Assembly (NCBI GenBank): GCA_036872755.1
Contig: JAVHNS010000009.1
Span: 1,364,001-1,428,000 of the forward strand
Length of the DNA: 64,000 bases
Direction of reading: 5' to 3'
Source of the DNA: Orbilia blumenaviensis
Taxonomy: Eukaryota > Ascomycota > Orbiliomycetes > Orbiliales > Orbiliaceae
The first letter of the stretch is position 1. Every line of letters begins with the position of its first letter. Shown in pieces: positions 1-12,441 of this stretch. Below the pieces are notes generated by a model, which worked only from the letters and a program-made list of their open reading frames with translations, searched no databases and was not told where the DNA came from. Both the position numbers and the translations under genes were made by a program.

Positions 1-179
1 GGAGGTTTATTTTGCTGCTGCTTCTGATGTTGATTCTGAGGTTGAGGTTGAGGTTGAGGCTGTTCAGGCTTCTTTTGCTTCTGGGTCAGCGACGCGAGTA
101 GCGCCGCGTTTTCAATCTCTTGTAGTTGGTCGAGATTGAAGTCATCGTCGGAACCGAAGTAGTCCTCTTCGGCCGCCAT
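1..179 (-). CDS. 5' end of an unrecognised gene running off the window
   Basis: Read on the minus strand, an ATG at 177-179 opens a frame that stays open to the window edge (59 codons seen). The N-terminus is strongly acidic (MAAEEDYFGSDDDFNLDQLQ), then has a short helix-like stretch rich in Ala and Leu. After that comes a Lys/Pro/Gln-rich linker made of repeated Pro-Gln pairs. Such acidic starts are common on nuclear and DNA-repair proteins, but nothing here names the family. The body of the gene lies outside the window. Its upstream side faces the gene-poor 180-1480 stretch, so that stretch contains its promoter. Confidence 0.6.
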   Translation of the reverse strand, partial: MAAEEDYFGSDDDFNLDQLQEIENAALLASLTQKQKKPEQPQPQPQPQNQHQKQQQNKP

Positions 180-1480
180 TGGTGGAGTAGGGCATCGCAC
201 TGGATCGGATATCACCAATGGATGGGTAGATGATTGGCGATTAGACAATTAGGTTGTTTTTTCGGGGAGGGTGAGGATGGAGGATGGGAAGTTGAAGTAC
301 TGGGGTGGTGGAGTGCATCCTGGACAAGGCTGTCCTGCGGTTTTGGGCCAGGCGAGCTTTTGGCGAGGTCGACTGGTCATAACATACAATTCCGGATCAG
401 GCCCCACCCGGCAGGGCTATTCGAATTCCTATCATTCCACGAGATTTACAATTGATATCAACTGAAAGGCCATCTCCAAGCTAATTCTCTTCATCTAAAA
501 ATTCAATATGGTCAACTTCAAGGCAATTATAATTCTATTCAGTTGAGTCAGTAGAGTTTAAAAATCCTGCAGCTGCGCAAGGTGCAGTGCGCTCCACCAG
601 CTCAAAAGATCCATGCCGCAGGAATACAACTTCAACTTCACAACCGACCTCCTCTTAACGGAGAAACGACTCTTCAACGTCTATATTCCTTAACTACGTC
701 TATAGCTGCTCGGCACAGCTAAAACTTTAAAGAAATATGACACTCAATTGCAAAACTTGTGTCATCAAATCAACCATGATCATACAATGCATTCCAGCTC
801 GCCGGCTGCACGCCGAAACTACCGCCAGAATGCACGGGTGGATCCTTAGCGAAATCGAATTGCCGCTTCCCGAGAATCGACTTTTTAGCTCCTCCCCAAA
901 TGGACAGACTCCAGATATTATCCACTAGTGCTAGCTCCACATGGCCTTGTGGGTAGACGAAGCGGGGACACCGACAGCTATGAGGTTTTGGCGGTGGTGC
1001 AGGTTGACCGGTGGCTATTATAGACGAGCTGTTGAGCCGTCCCACACACATGCATGCAAGAACCCTGGGCGGGAAAAAAAATAAAAAAATACAACTTCCA
1101 ACAAGGTAGACGGTTGGACGAACTACCCTGCTCGGATATCATACCATCCTATCCAAAGAAATGACGGGGGTGGTTAGCTGCGTTAGTTAGCTAAGCTTGA
1201 GAGTTGAAATCTGAGATTTGAAACCATACAATCAACTATCGAGCTGAGCTAAGCTACCTATCGGGCTATCTATCTATACGTGCGCAGACTGTGCCGTAGC
1301 TATGAATCCATGAATCCCAGCGCGGGGTCAAAAGTGTCTATAAAGAGTCGGGCATAAGCGCCTACACAGCCATGGGATCAAATCAAGTCACACCAAAGGA
1401 ATCACATCAATCACATCTCTATTTGCCTTAATCAATACCTTTCTTTTTTTTCCCTCTTATAAGAAGCAGTTATATATATA
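180..1480. other. Intergenic region, shared upstream region of two divergent genes
   Basis: No convincing gene. Short open frames on both strands lack typical coding composition or splice-linked continuation. The stretch lies between a minus-strand gene ending at 179 and the plus-strand Clr5 gene at 1481, so it holds both promoters. A TATAAAG-like box lies at about 1339-1345 and an A-rich run at about 1075-1088. A pyrimidine-rich tract at about 1439-1456 precedes the Clr5 gene ATG. Confidence 0.5.
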
Positions 1481-4075
1481 ATGTCCAAATACGAAAACTT
1501 CAAGCAGTACGATGGCGCAAGGGTCCAGAAGCGAGGATACCGTAGAAACGAAATATGGGATGAACATAAAGATTTCATTCTGGCACTTGTGCAAAGGGGT
1601 GAGAAGCAACGGAATATACTACTTACACTGGAAAATGAGAGAGGGTTTAAAACCAAGTTCGTAAAAAAGCCTTCTATTTCATCTAAATTTTGAATGAAAT
1701 TTGTATTCATTGGATTTCAATGAAGCAATCGTGTTTTGTTAGACTTGTAAACGGCTTCGGAATATCCACTTTGTTGCATTTATAGCTAAAAACGCAGCGC
1801 AAAAATCTAGTTTGAACCAACTGAAGAGCAAATTGGGAATATGGGGCGCTTCAAGCAAAAACTTGGCAAAGAAGCAGCGAAAATGGATATATCAAATGAA
1901 TCAACGAAGGCAGGCCCAAGGAAAGCAGACAGTGTTCTACTATGGAGATACCGGACAGGAAATCACTGAGTCGCAGATCAGTGCTATCATGAAGGGCGGA
2001 ATACAGGCTTTTCCTGGTATGCTTCGTAATACAAATTCATTTAATCGCAGCTTTGTTCACGAAATGTATAATATGATTAAAACATGTTAGAAATTAACTT
2101 GTAGACTCTAGGAGACTATCCAGCTAGCCCCGGGGAACTAGAGCTAACAACACCTCCTCCATCTGGACCGGATTCCGAGGACCAGGATATGACAGAGGAC
2201 CAGGATACGACAGAAGACCAACGTGAGCCAGAGATACAGGTACCATCGGGCGAAACGTCCACTGGAAAGGACAGTATAACGCCAACCCTAGAACAGGAGG
2301 ACGATATCACAGTTTCCCTTCAACGGAATCCACAGAGTATCCTCACCGAAGCGCACCCACAGAGTGCTTCTCCGATAGTGCAAAGTCCTTCCAGGAGTGT
2401 CTCCTCTCACAATACCGAATCTAATACGCCCATTATCTCTCCTTCCATCGATCATTTCTTAACAGCGTCCCCAACGCCGTCAAGCCCCGGAAATTCAGTG
2501 AGTTTTGACGATATATACAAGAAAGTCCTCCAAAAGCTCGAGTCCTTTCATCTCCTCGGCACTAATTCTCCCACAGAGGTGCGCGAAACAGCAGCGGCAG
2601 CAATATCAGAACCCGGAAGCCCCCAGTTCGACCTCACAAAAGGAGACTGGCCTGGACCAAACAGCAATGAGTACACTGACGATCTCGGAGAATGGATGGA
2701 GGAGAAATTCGATGATGCGATGACCCATTTCCAAGCTGTGGAGGAGGCTATCAAGATTACTGGACAGCCGTTTGAGATCTGTAGAGATCAGGTTGTCGCG
2801 GAGTGGATTGAGGAGTATGAGGAAGATCCTCTACCTTTCCATGTCTGCAGTGCCATTTTTGAAGGTCAGCCGGTAACACCAGTGATAAACGTATCAGAGG
2901 CTATACTCTATGGTACGGCCGACCAAACGGAAGATGGTACATCTTCCGCACAGGCACCGCTGGACCGAAACGCTTGGGTACCTACTGTCCAGCAAGCTAT
3001 ACTAACTCCCGAAGAATGGGCCCGAATCGACGATCTCCACACAAAACACTACGCTGCTATGCATAAGAAGTGCAATCGGATGAGAAAGTCTAACAAAGAC
3101 GACGATGCCGTAGTTGCATTCCGTCAAAGTGGGGCCCATCTACAATTCCTCCGCCACACGTTCACCGAATTCAGCTACTTTACAATTGCAGCCCTCGGCG
3201 CATTCGCATACATCTGTTATAAACTCATAATTGACGACGAGGATACAATATTTCTTCTAGAATGCTCTGTGAAAGCATACCGAGCGATCGGTATTTGCTG
3301 GCACGAGGATGCTATCGAGGTCTATCTACCACTCGCGGACCTTATGGAAGCTCGGGGCGACATAGAAACCGCACTAAAATACTACCAAAACTCACACTCC
3401 GTCACAGAGTTCCGTTTCGGTCCCGAATCATCAGCTTCCGTATCCCAAATTGTGGATCTCGCAAAATTGAACTTCAAATTAGGGCGAATCGAGGCGGGCG
3501 ATCTGCTGCTCAAGTATGGTCTAAAGAATATCCAAAGAGCAGCTAACAGGGAACCTTTATATCTTCAGCATACTCCAAATCAGTACATAGTAGCCCTGCA
3601 CGAAATATCAGCCTTGTACCAACGGGTTAAAGGTGACAAAATCGCAGCCGTAGTGGCGAAGTGGGCGATCCAGGAATTCCGAGCATATGCGAAATCACAA
3701 ATCGAGGAAAATATAGGTAATTTTGCAAACGCTCTTACTGCAGCTGCCAAGTCATACTCTATAGTTGAGGATTATGGAAATGCAGCACAGATGCACCAAC
3801 GCGCATTTGATATCAATTCGAGCTACTATGGCGAAAAGGACAAGAGAGCCGTGCAAAACATTTTAAGCATGTGTAGAGCTATGAGAAAGAGAGGGTTGAT
3901 ACTATATACAGTTCCTATCTTGGAGAAGACATTGAGGCTACAGCAGGGAAACGAGGACGATATGGAGTTGCAGGGACTGGCATTCGAAGTCTGGATGAAT
4001 TATTCGAAGGCAGTGTTGAAAGTGAGTGGTCATGGAGAGGAGCTAAAGGAGCTTAAGAAGAGGCTGGCCTATTAG
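1481..4075 (+). CDS. Clr5-domain protein with TPR-like C-terminal half
   Basis: Three exons: 1481-1656, 1811-2016, 2112-4075, giving 781 aa. Intron 1 uses donor GTTCGT and intron 2 donor GTATGC. These joins are chosen because they keep phase and restore a continuous Clr5 domain at about residues 26-71, beginning WDEHKDFILAL and ending in a Leu-rich helix with the Ile-Trp-Gly finish typical of the family. Residues about 130-270 are Ser/Thr/Pro/Glu-rich and look disordered. The C-terminal half (about 380-760) is helical with repeated Ala/Leu/Tyr spacing that resembles degenerate TPRs. Clr5 domains are named after a fission-yeast silencing factor and are abundant in Pezizomycotina proteins of mostly unknown role. 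A nuclear or regulatory role is inference only. The first exon has a weak donor, so the start region is the least certain part. Confidence 0.8.
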
Positions 4076-5155
4076 TACTGTTTATAAACGAGTTGTTGAG
4101 ATTTCAGTTAATGTTGTCATTCGAATAACTATACGCCTTATATTATGCCTTAACTATCTAGTTATTTTCGTCCATTGAACTCAAAAATTGTACCGGGTCT
4201 CTTTTTCTCTCTATTCATCATAAGTCTAAGAAATAAAGCGTTTTTTATGCCGAGGTGCCGATACATTCGTGTCAGATTCGGGTGGCTATGATATATACCG
4301 TATGAGAAAAGGGTGCGTTTTGTGAGCCGTCTCTCAAGCCCAAGTCAGTCTTAAATAGGCCTTCACAGTAGTAAAGACATATTAAAGGGATCTTAAGACG
4401 TCTCCGAGACACATAGGGGCCGTCAAAAACAGCACCACTTCCCCTACGGTATATAGTCATGTGCTTAGACCCCTACCCCCTAGTTTGTGCTCTTAGCTAT
4501 AAAGCTAGATCACATTTCACCCCACCAATATACCCAAGCGCTCAGATAGCTACGTACCTAGGTAGCTAAAAAGCTTATTGGGACGCATAAGCCGTTGTAG
4601 CAAGCCTATTATATGCTGAAGGACTTATAACTTCATACTCATAACCTGCTAATGGAGCATAATCACTGGAAGTAGCTTTAGAATTGAGTTGTCAGGCCAT
4701 AGACAGTGTGTGGATATCACTATGAGAGCATACTCATAAATGATGTTGTAAAGGCAACCGATATACACTTATAGAGCTACCTACAGAGCTAGCTAGGCGA
4801 CATCATGTTTGGAGACATCTAGGTCTTCCGCTTAGCCATAGAGCTGCCAAATCATAAATTCATTACCCTACAAATTAACGTCACCCGTTAAGTTACGAAA
4901 AAGCGTCCCACAGAAGCCAGTAAGAGTTGAAAGTAGGAAGGGAAAGAAAACTGCAATCTCTCTCCTAGAGCTTCTTCATTTCCAAGACCCCTTCTATGTA
5001 TCTTGACCTCATCCACGCATTAACATCTACAGTATATCATGTCTTCCATTTATGAGAATTCGTCAGCTGAAATCTCAAGTTTAGCAGAATGTGACAGCTG
5101 ACTCTGCGGGTTCCTCGTAGCAGGGATATGTACTACAGCAATAAGACATCGAAAA
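4076..5155. other. Intergenic region
   Basis: About 1.1 kb, AT-rich, no coding signal seen on either strand. It contains one copy of the 10-bp palindrome TACCTAGGTA (4555-4564), which also occurs three times elsewhere in intergenic DNA of this window. The right end serves as the promoter and 5' UTR of the chitin synthase gene. Confidence 0.5.
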
Positions 5156-8100
5156 ATGGCTACTCCAGGTGATGAAATCCCTCCCGGTTTCGGCTTTGGC
5201 GGCATCCCGGCTCCAGGCCCCCCTCCTATCATTATCAAGCCAAGTGATGTAAGTAGTATTCGCATTCATAGCCGGTTCTAGAGCTAACATCGTCTCGATT
5301 TTGTCTAATTCACTTTCGGCACGGTTACATAGATCGCCTTTCTTGTGTTAGGAGGTATGATATTCGTTGCGATCCTTATGGAATGGATCGCGTGGTTGGT
5401 AGGTTCATACCCCGGTCCTCTTAACTGCATTATACATACTCGCGAAGCGTCAGCGGTATAAATATATATGTGCATACTTAGTATGTATCCTGGTCTCATG
5501 ATATGTGAGATATTTTAATTAATCCCCTGACGGCACGGATCCTAGGTTCTCACTATCCTCTGCACATTTTTAAATGTATAAAATTCGAATTTATGCGGTT
5601 TACTAATTTGCTACTCTATAGGCATCTTTCCTATATTGTTTTTACCATTGTTGGATCAAGGCTTTCCGAAGTAAGGACTGGGTCAAGGTAACCCTGACCA
5701 CTTTGATGATCATCCTCTTCATTGCCCTCCGGTATGCGCTTAAATCATCCCTGCATGCTCACCCTGGTGCATCTCATTGTTTTATATTCCCCAGTTCAGA
5801 AGCTAATTAGCCATAAGTCTATTTTTCATCCCCGTTCTGATTGTCAGCGTCCCACTTCCCGCCTCGATCAGAGCTCGCCTTCCGGACTCCTGGGCTACGT
5901 TGTTGGAGCTCGTTGCATTTTACGCTTTCGTCGTTCTGCTCCTCTTCCCGGCAACCATCATAATTTACAACATCTTCAACAAAGAAGTCGGCAGGAAAGC
6001 ACGATACGCTAGCCTCCTTACAGATGATGCCCCAAAGGTGGTTGTTATTATGCCATGTTACAACGAATCAGCAGAAAATGTGATGAAATGCATCAATTCG
6101 GTCATCGGACAGGATTATCCTATGACATGTCTCCATATCTGCCTTTCTTTCGACTCTGATGAAGTCAGTCCAGAGTACCTCGAAGTTCTTACCCAGCTCG
6201 GAGTTCCTATCCTCCGTAAGAACAGGTATCCGGCTTCTATCGATGTTCGCTATCAGGGTACTCGCGTTACCGTCAGCAGATACAAGCATGGAGGGAAACG
6301 ACACACTCAGAAGAAAACCTTCCAGATGATTGATCGCCTTTATGAGAAATACCTAGAACGCCAAGATGATGTCTATATTCTCTTCATTGATTCGGATTGC
6401 GTCCTTGATCGGTATTGCGTACAGAATTTTATGTACGAGATGGTAAGGATCAACTTAATCATACGCTTGGGGGTCGTGCTCAGTCTAAATACTGTTCTAT
6501 ACTCTAGGACTTCCTACCAAAGAAAAAGAAGAAAGGTAGTCAGGTCATGGCTATGACAGGTGTTATTACTTCCCGTGTTGAAAAAGGCCAAGGTAGCTTC
6601 ATCACACTCCTCCAGGATATGGAATACATCCACGGCCAACTTTTCGAAAGGGCCGTCGAATCTAGTTGCGGAGCAGTGACCTGTCTACCAGGAGCCTTGA
6701 CATGTCTCAAATTCTCTGCCTTTAGAAACATGTCGGTCTTTTACTTCGCAGATATGGCGGATAAACACGATAACCCATTTGATTATGGACAATATCACCT
6801 CGGAGAAGACCGCTGGCTGACGCACCTATTTATGATTGGTGCTAAACGCTCCTATCAAATTGGGTTCAGCACGAGTGCATTTTGCAAAACCGAGGCTTGT
6901 GCTACCTGGAATTCTTTAATTAACCAGAGAACGAGATGGTTCAAGGGATTTGTTACCAACGAGGCCGCTCTGTTGACTGATTGGCAATTGTGGAGACGGT
7001 ATCCCCTACTATGTATTTTTCGCATGATGCAGGACACGATCCGTACCACGGCTTTACTTCTCGTTTTATGTAGGTCTCGCTTCGTCGTGATATATGCTTT
7101 TGCCCTAACTAACTACTCTGTAGTAATCCTTTCATTGATAACTGAAGTTCAGCTTGTCGAAACTCTTCCTTTGCCACTTATTGCCCTCTCCCTTGGTGCC
7201 AACTGGCTTTTCATGTTGTACTATGGGTTCCAACTGGGGCGGAAAAAAGCATTCCTCTATCCAATCCTCTTTTTAGCAAACCCAGTTTTCAATTGGTGGT
7301 ATCTCATCGCTTCGGTTTACAGCTACCGGCGTCGAAGTTGGGGCGGGCCTCGGGTCCAAAAACGAATCGGAGAGGTCTCAGAAACACCAGAGGAGGACGA
7401 AGAGTCGGATGGCCTACCGGAGCTTTCAGATCGCGAACGGGATGCTATACGAGAAGCCTCCCTGCCCTGGCGAACTTTGTCCGGCCGCTTTGTTCCAGCC
7501 CGAGTCAATGAAGACGGCTTATATCATCGTTCAGATCTAAACCTACCACTGTCTGGTCGCTCTAGCGTGGTCCTGCCGCAGCTCCTTACTAGCGATACTG
7601 CGAGTACGTTTACTAGGAATAGTGATGCCTTCTACACCGATCCATTAGCACGACCACCATTGCCAAACCGCAACAGCATTTTCTCAACTTTATCATATGA
7701 TTCCGAAGTTGGAAGATTATATGCTCCAGCACAGACTTTCCTCCATACCAACAGTGAGAACTTGCCGGATATTGAATCTCGTTACCCGACCCCGTTCGAA
7801 AATTATGGCGTTAGTCTCCCAGTCCCAGTTAATGCCGTCACACTCAATCTTACCAAACCACACACTTCCAATCAAACATCTGGGACCCAGCAAGCTCCAG
7901 TATTTCAGGTCCCCAACCACGATGGCGATCTTGGAACCATGACACTGGCTCAGATCCACGAGCTACCTGTCGACAACGCTCTGCCACACGCAATCTCCGA
8001 CGACACCCCTCGACGCTACCACGCCCGCACCCAATCAGTCCAGAACAGCATTGATCTGATATACCCTCCCAGTCCCCAACACCAAATCCAGTCTAATACT

Positions 8101-8343
8101 GACGATCGTCCTGGCACGCCGAACTCTTGGACTCAAGACGACGACGCCGCGTTCTCTGCCGGTCCCTTGAATCAAGTTGCTAGGGACCCGTTTGAGACGC
8201 CTCCAAGTCAACCGCAATCGGGTGCTGGAAGTGCTAGGTCCAAGCGTAAGCTAGTAAAGAAAAAGCCAATTTCGATGGAGATTGAAGACGGGCCCCTGAA
8301 AGAAAAGAAAGGTGGTCTTCTTGGGTTTCTTAGGAAGCATTAA
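5156..8343 (+). CDS. Chitin synthase, division III (class VI-type)
   Basis: Six exons: 5156-5248, 5333-5398, 5622-5731, 5848-6442, 6508-7069, 7124-8343; 881 aa. Polymerises GlcNAc from UDP-GlcNAc into chitin at the plasma membrane. Seen in sequence: N-terminal hydrophobic segments, a GT2 core starting at VVVIMPCYNES, the D271-S-D273 motif, E388-D389-R390 (GEDRW) and the Q428-R-T-R-W432 product-site motif. A run of hydrophobic helices follows the core. The last intron is only 54 bp, a multiple of three, so unspliced reading is also open. Removing it aligns the segment from TIRTTALL onward with other class VI enzymes as I remember them, without an insertion, and it has GTAGGT, CTAAC and TAG signals. 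No myosin-like domain is present, which separates it from classes V and VII. A tail of roughly 280 residues, Ser/Thr/Pro-rich and ending in a basic Lys-rich patch, is longer than I expect for the family. Confidence 0.9.
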
Positions 8344-8955
8344 TCAGTCCTCTCGTTGTGTTTTCCCTGCTGAGGTTTTCTCCACATCGCTTTTTTGATA
8401 AATTCTATCAATAAAATAGGAAAAACACCTATTATTCACTAATCAATAATATATTATTCTTGAGCTTGGTTTGTTTGATAACATAGTGGGTCTGTTCCAG
8501 GCTGGTGGCGCGACTTACCATTGTAAATAGCTCAACGCAAATCATCTGATTCAGCTATAGCTTCGTTCTCAGCGGGGGAAAAATCACTAACGGCACTCCC
8601 CGAGCCTCAGGTAAACATCTACCTACCTGAGTGAACATTTTTTACACACTAGTATATTCGAGTAAATGGAAGGAAGGTAACAAAAATGTGGTATCATTTG
8701 TAAGAAAACCATCTTTAGTTAAATGATAAAAACCAACCCTGTGAAGGTCAGAAAGGCTTCAAATATATCTCTCCAAGATTTTTATATATAAAATCAGATT
8801 GCCATCCAAAAAAAAACTTGCAAGCATGCAGGTTCATCAAGCTCAACGTCCAAACAAAAAAACAAAAAAAGGAAAAAAGACAACCCATTCATGACCCTGA
8901 GACATTAATAAACCGGAATCAAACAAGTGATATTCAAACGCCCGAAGCAAACACT
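8344..8955. other. Convergent intergenic region
   Basis: About 600 bp between the 3' ends of the plus-strand chitin synthase and the minus-strand Gly/Gln-rich gene. It is AT-rich with several A runs (for example near 8810 and 8855-8880) that could serve as polyadenylation context. No coding signal seen. Confidence 0.45.
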
Positions 8956-9567
8956 TTAATCGGAATCGGAGCTATCGCTGCTCGAGTCCTTGCCCATTCC
9001 GCGATCCTTCTTGTGCTTCTTGTCCTTCTTGTCCTTCTTCTTCTTCTTATGATGGTTGCTAGCAGTGTTCGCTAGGAAACCACCGCCGATAGCTCCGGCG
9101 ATAGTTCCGAGGGCACCACCGCCCAACTTGTGGCCAGCGAAACCACCAGCAGCTCCTCCTAGGAGTGCGGATCCAAGACCACGTTCACCGGGTTGTCCAG
9201 GTGGGGCATTAGGGTCATAACCGCCTGGCGCACCTGCCTGGCCGCCATATTGTTGCTGGTACGGATCAGGATATTGGCTGCTTCCGCGGGTTTGATCGTA
9301 ACCAGCTGGAGGTGATTGATATCCCTGATATTGCTGCTGGTCATATCCTTGTTGTGGATAGGGCGACTGAGCGCCGTATTGCTGCTGTTGTGGTGGGGGG
9401 TAGCCTTGTTGGGGATATGGGGAACCGCCGTAGCCTTGCTGCTGCTGCTGCTGGTCATAGCCATATTGTCCCTGTGGTGGAGGAGAGCCGTAGCCTTGCT
9501 GTTGCGGAGGTGGATAACCACCGTAGCCGCCCTGCTGCTGGCCGCCGTAGAAATCTTGATTGGACAT
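8956..9567 (-). CDS. Gly/Gln/Tyr/Pro-rich protein with glycine-zipper segment
   Basis: Single exon, 203 aa, ATG at 9565-9567. Residues 1-125 are low-complexity Tyr-Gly-Gln-Pro repeats (QQGYG, PPPQ, PYPQQGY units), like the prion-like or annexin-VII-type disordered N-termini. Residues about 130-170 form a Gly/Ala zipper (LLGGAAGGFAGHKLGGG, then a second Gly-rich helix), as in glycine-zipper membrane-associated segments. The tail is a block of Lys/His/Asp residues and then a Ser/Asp-rich acidic end. Similar small proteins are widespread in filamentous fungi with no firm function. Membrane insertion or phase separation is inference. The codon bias is consistent and the frame has no breaks, so the gene is likely real. 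Confidence 0.8.
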   Translation of the reverse strand: MSNQDFYGGQQQGGYGGYPPPQQQGYGSPPPQGQYGYDQQQQQQGYGGSPYPQQGYPPPQQQQYGAQSPYPQQGYDQQQYQGYQSPPAGYDQTRGSSQYPDPYQQQYGGQAGAPGGYDPNAPPGQPGERGLGSALLGGAAGGFAGHKLGGGALGTIAGAIGGGFLANTASNHHKKKKKDKKDKKHKKDRGMGKDSSSDSSDSD

Positions 9568-12441
9568 AGCTATCTAAGATCTGTATATATATGTAGGAAA
9601 ATGGTAGGTAATCTTTTTGTTGTATATGTGTATGTGTCTTTAACCAAAAGTAAGATGATATCAAAATGAAAAATTATTCGAAAAAGCGGGGTTCCGGGTG
9701 CTATTTGTACCCCTCTTCGGATTCGCAATCATAGGGTCCCCAGATACGTCCCAAGACACGGACCTTCTGGAATGTCAGCATGGTGCAAACGGCCAATAGC
9801 CGGGGTGCCCGACGGAGTCGACTTCTACCTGAGGCTGAGCTTGGCTGTGCGGGATTTACACACATGGATAACGCAAGCCAAAAGGGCAATGACCCCCTTC
9901 TTAGTTTTTCCCCGTCTGCAGACGTCGGTCTGGTGTGCAGCAAGCTCTCAGTCTCAAAAGCTCTCCCCAGCCAGTCATAGGTACATGAACCCCCGGACAA
10001 ACCCACGACTGCGACCAGGGCTAACATGCTTTGGGAAGCGATGACCTGTGACCTATGAATAGCAGAGGGTGATAGCGTAGGCCAAGATCTCGTGCCAAGC
10101 ATCCAGTCACCTTGCCGTGAGACCCGAGCAGCAAAGTTGATTCGTCATGCAGCAAGCGGCGAAACGATTGTTTATGCAGCCCTAAGGCGAAAACCCTCGC
10201 CGTACGAGCTCCCAAGTATGCCTCGTTGGGAGAAAACGTCCCCCGTCAAGCTTTTCGGGTTATTATATTGATCGACGGAAGGGGAAAAAAAGCCACTCCG
10301 AGGAAATCAAGAAGCGCGGCTTTGTCGGTGGCTTGAACCTTCCAAGGCGCTATTGGCAGCTTGGACCCTGGAAATCGAATGTCCAAGCATCGCCTAGTGA
10401 TTCGGGAGACGTAATCTCGCGACCGGATTTAGGATGTGGTGTTAACCGCCACCTGATTTTAGAAAACGGTCAGAAGGTCCGAAGAGCGGTCACTGTTTTA
10501 GACACAATCCGTCCTTCCTTTTCACATCTTGAACTCGCACCGCCCGAGGCTGCTTTGCTTGTCTTGCTAAAGTTAACTGTTTCGCTTGAATGAACCTTGG
10601 TTTTGTTTTCACATCACTTGTGAAAAGGCTCCGTGCGGGTGTGCTTTGATGCCGTGAGCAAAGCTTTTGCCGGCATACGGCATGCCTTGGGCGCCTGGGG
10701 TTCGGGACTCATATGTTGCCGTCATATGCCGAAGGTCAACGCCAAGCAACACACGGACGTGATGTTGAGCTGTTAGTCGGATCCTACATGCTGCTGGGCT
10801 GAGAAGGTGTTGAGCTCCCTTCACAAGTTGTATGTCTTGATGGGAGCAATAGACTCGTAAGTGGAATTTGTCGCCACTAGGCTGTAGGCGGGCAAAGAAG
10901 AGGCCAAGGATTGAAGATTCGAGAAAGAATTCGAATGACGGATCCTGAGCTGAGAAATCGACCTCCAAAGTCGTCCAGCTGGCCCGTTCAGAAAAATGTA
11001 ACACAAAGCACATATTGTGACGAGGCGGCGCAACGCAAAAAATACAACATGTGAGTTTGGTTAAGGTCGTATTGCGCATGGTGGCAAGTCCTCGTGGGTC
11101 TCAAGGCCTTCAAAGCTTTGGTGGCGACAGATCAGCAGGAGTTACCAACTAGTCAGCGGGTTTCGTTCCATACCTTTCCTGGATTTCTCAACGGGACATC
11201 TTTTCTCTAGACGCCCTGGTCCCGCATCGCTAATACCCGGTTAGACCTCTAAAAGCTCGGTTGATACTTCGGGTGACCAACCGGTTTACCAGGTATTATT
11301 GTATGTTCATGGCCATGCATGGGGTCGAAGGCATAAGCGCCTGAAAAAAAAAAGCTTTAAAATAGCAATTCTATTTGGGCCATGATCAGAGTCTAAAATA
11401 AAATCCGTATATAGAAAAAAACATGATCTAGCGTTTCGAAATAATGTAGAGGTATCATGAGCATCAATTCTCGATATTGATCTGTATCTTTTTCTGACCC
11501 AGGTTTATCCACGAACGCTCTTTAAGATCAACAAAAAAGTGAGTACTGCTGCCAAAAAAAGCTCCCACCATAAATCAATAACCTCAGACGCCTAGAGGTT
11601 TACATAACTTCCTTCCTGATCGGGTTCTTTACAAACCAAAGGGGGCACCGAAGCTGTTGGCCACTTGTGTTGTGAGCAACCACAGTTGTAGAAGTTGGAT
11701 GATGAGCCAGAAGACCCAACAACAAAACATCATTACTGCTCTCCGGCCAATCATAGATTTAAATAAATCAATTGGACATGTAATTTTCTAATGGTCTTCC
11801 ATTTCGGGCATACCGTTAGTTCTAGTATTCTAGCGAGAATAAATACCACGATAGCCAACAATAGGCTCCCAAAAGCTTCTGCAGAAGCAGGAACATTCAG
11901 GTTTTTCAACAGTACCAGTGCTCGAGCTGAATACACCATGCAATGCAATGCAGGTTAGAGTTTGCGGGGTTAGTGGTTATATATACTCCATGTTGGGAGT
12001 AAACGCACATATAGACGCAGCCTGCGCAACTATCCAGCCGTGAGTGTTGATATCGTTATCAAATCCTAATGTATGAGTTGCAAGTACTTGAGTATGATAC
12101 TCGAGCCTCATATTCTACTATATTCTACCAAAGACCAATTCGAAGTTAGAAGTTGGTCGGTGTGCACTATCGTTAGAACCTTTGTCGAATATGTTGTGGT
12201 GTTGCTATCATCCTGCCGCCTGATAATAGATAGTAGTATGCATCTATCACGGACGGCACCGGCAAAAGGCTTCTATAAACGGTTTGTGTATTCTCGATTA
12301 TCGATCTACTATATATCTCAGTGTAGCAGTCATCTACTTCCCTTTCCGATATAAACCTCTATGCCTTTCAGACTCTCATCTTCATTCTTGAAAGGGGATT
12401 ATTTCTCTTACATTTGGGTTGCAGATTGACCATTATCTAAA
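9568..12441. other. Long gene-poor region of unexplained origin
   Basis: Nearly 2.9 kb without a gene I can support. The first half (about 9700-11300) looks less AT-rich than other intergenic DNA here and carries several medium open frames on both strands, for example 10609-11079 minus, 156 codons. None shows recognisable motifs, a signal peptide or spliced continuation. It could be a decayed element, a non-coding transcript or old coding sequence. The right part (11350-12441) is ordinary AT-rich promoter DNA for the secreted-protein gene at 12442. Confidence 0.4.

Noticed and set aside
10609..11079. 156-codon open frame on the minus strand
   Set aside because: No motif, signal peptide or spliced extension; the residue mix is typical of chance frames in this block.
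1351..11341. 13-base match GGCATAAGCGCCT at 1351 and 11329
   Set aside because: Many chance 13-mer matches are expected within 64 kb; the flanks do not align.
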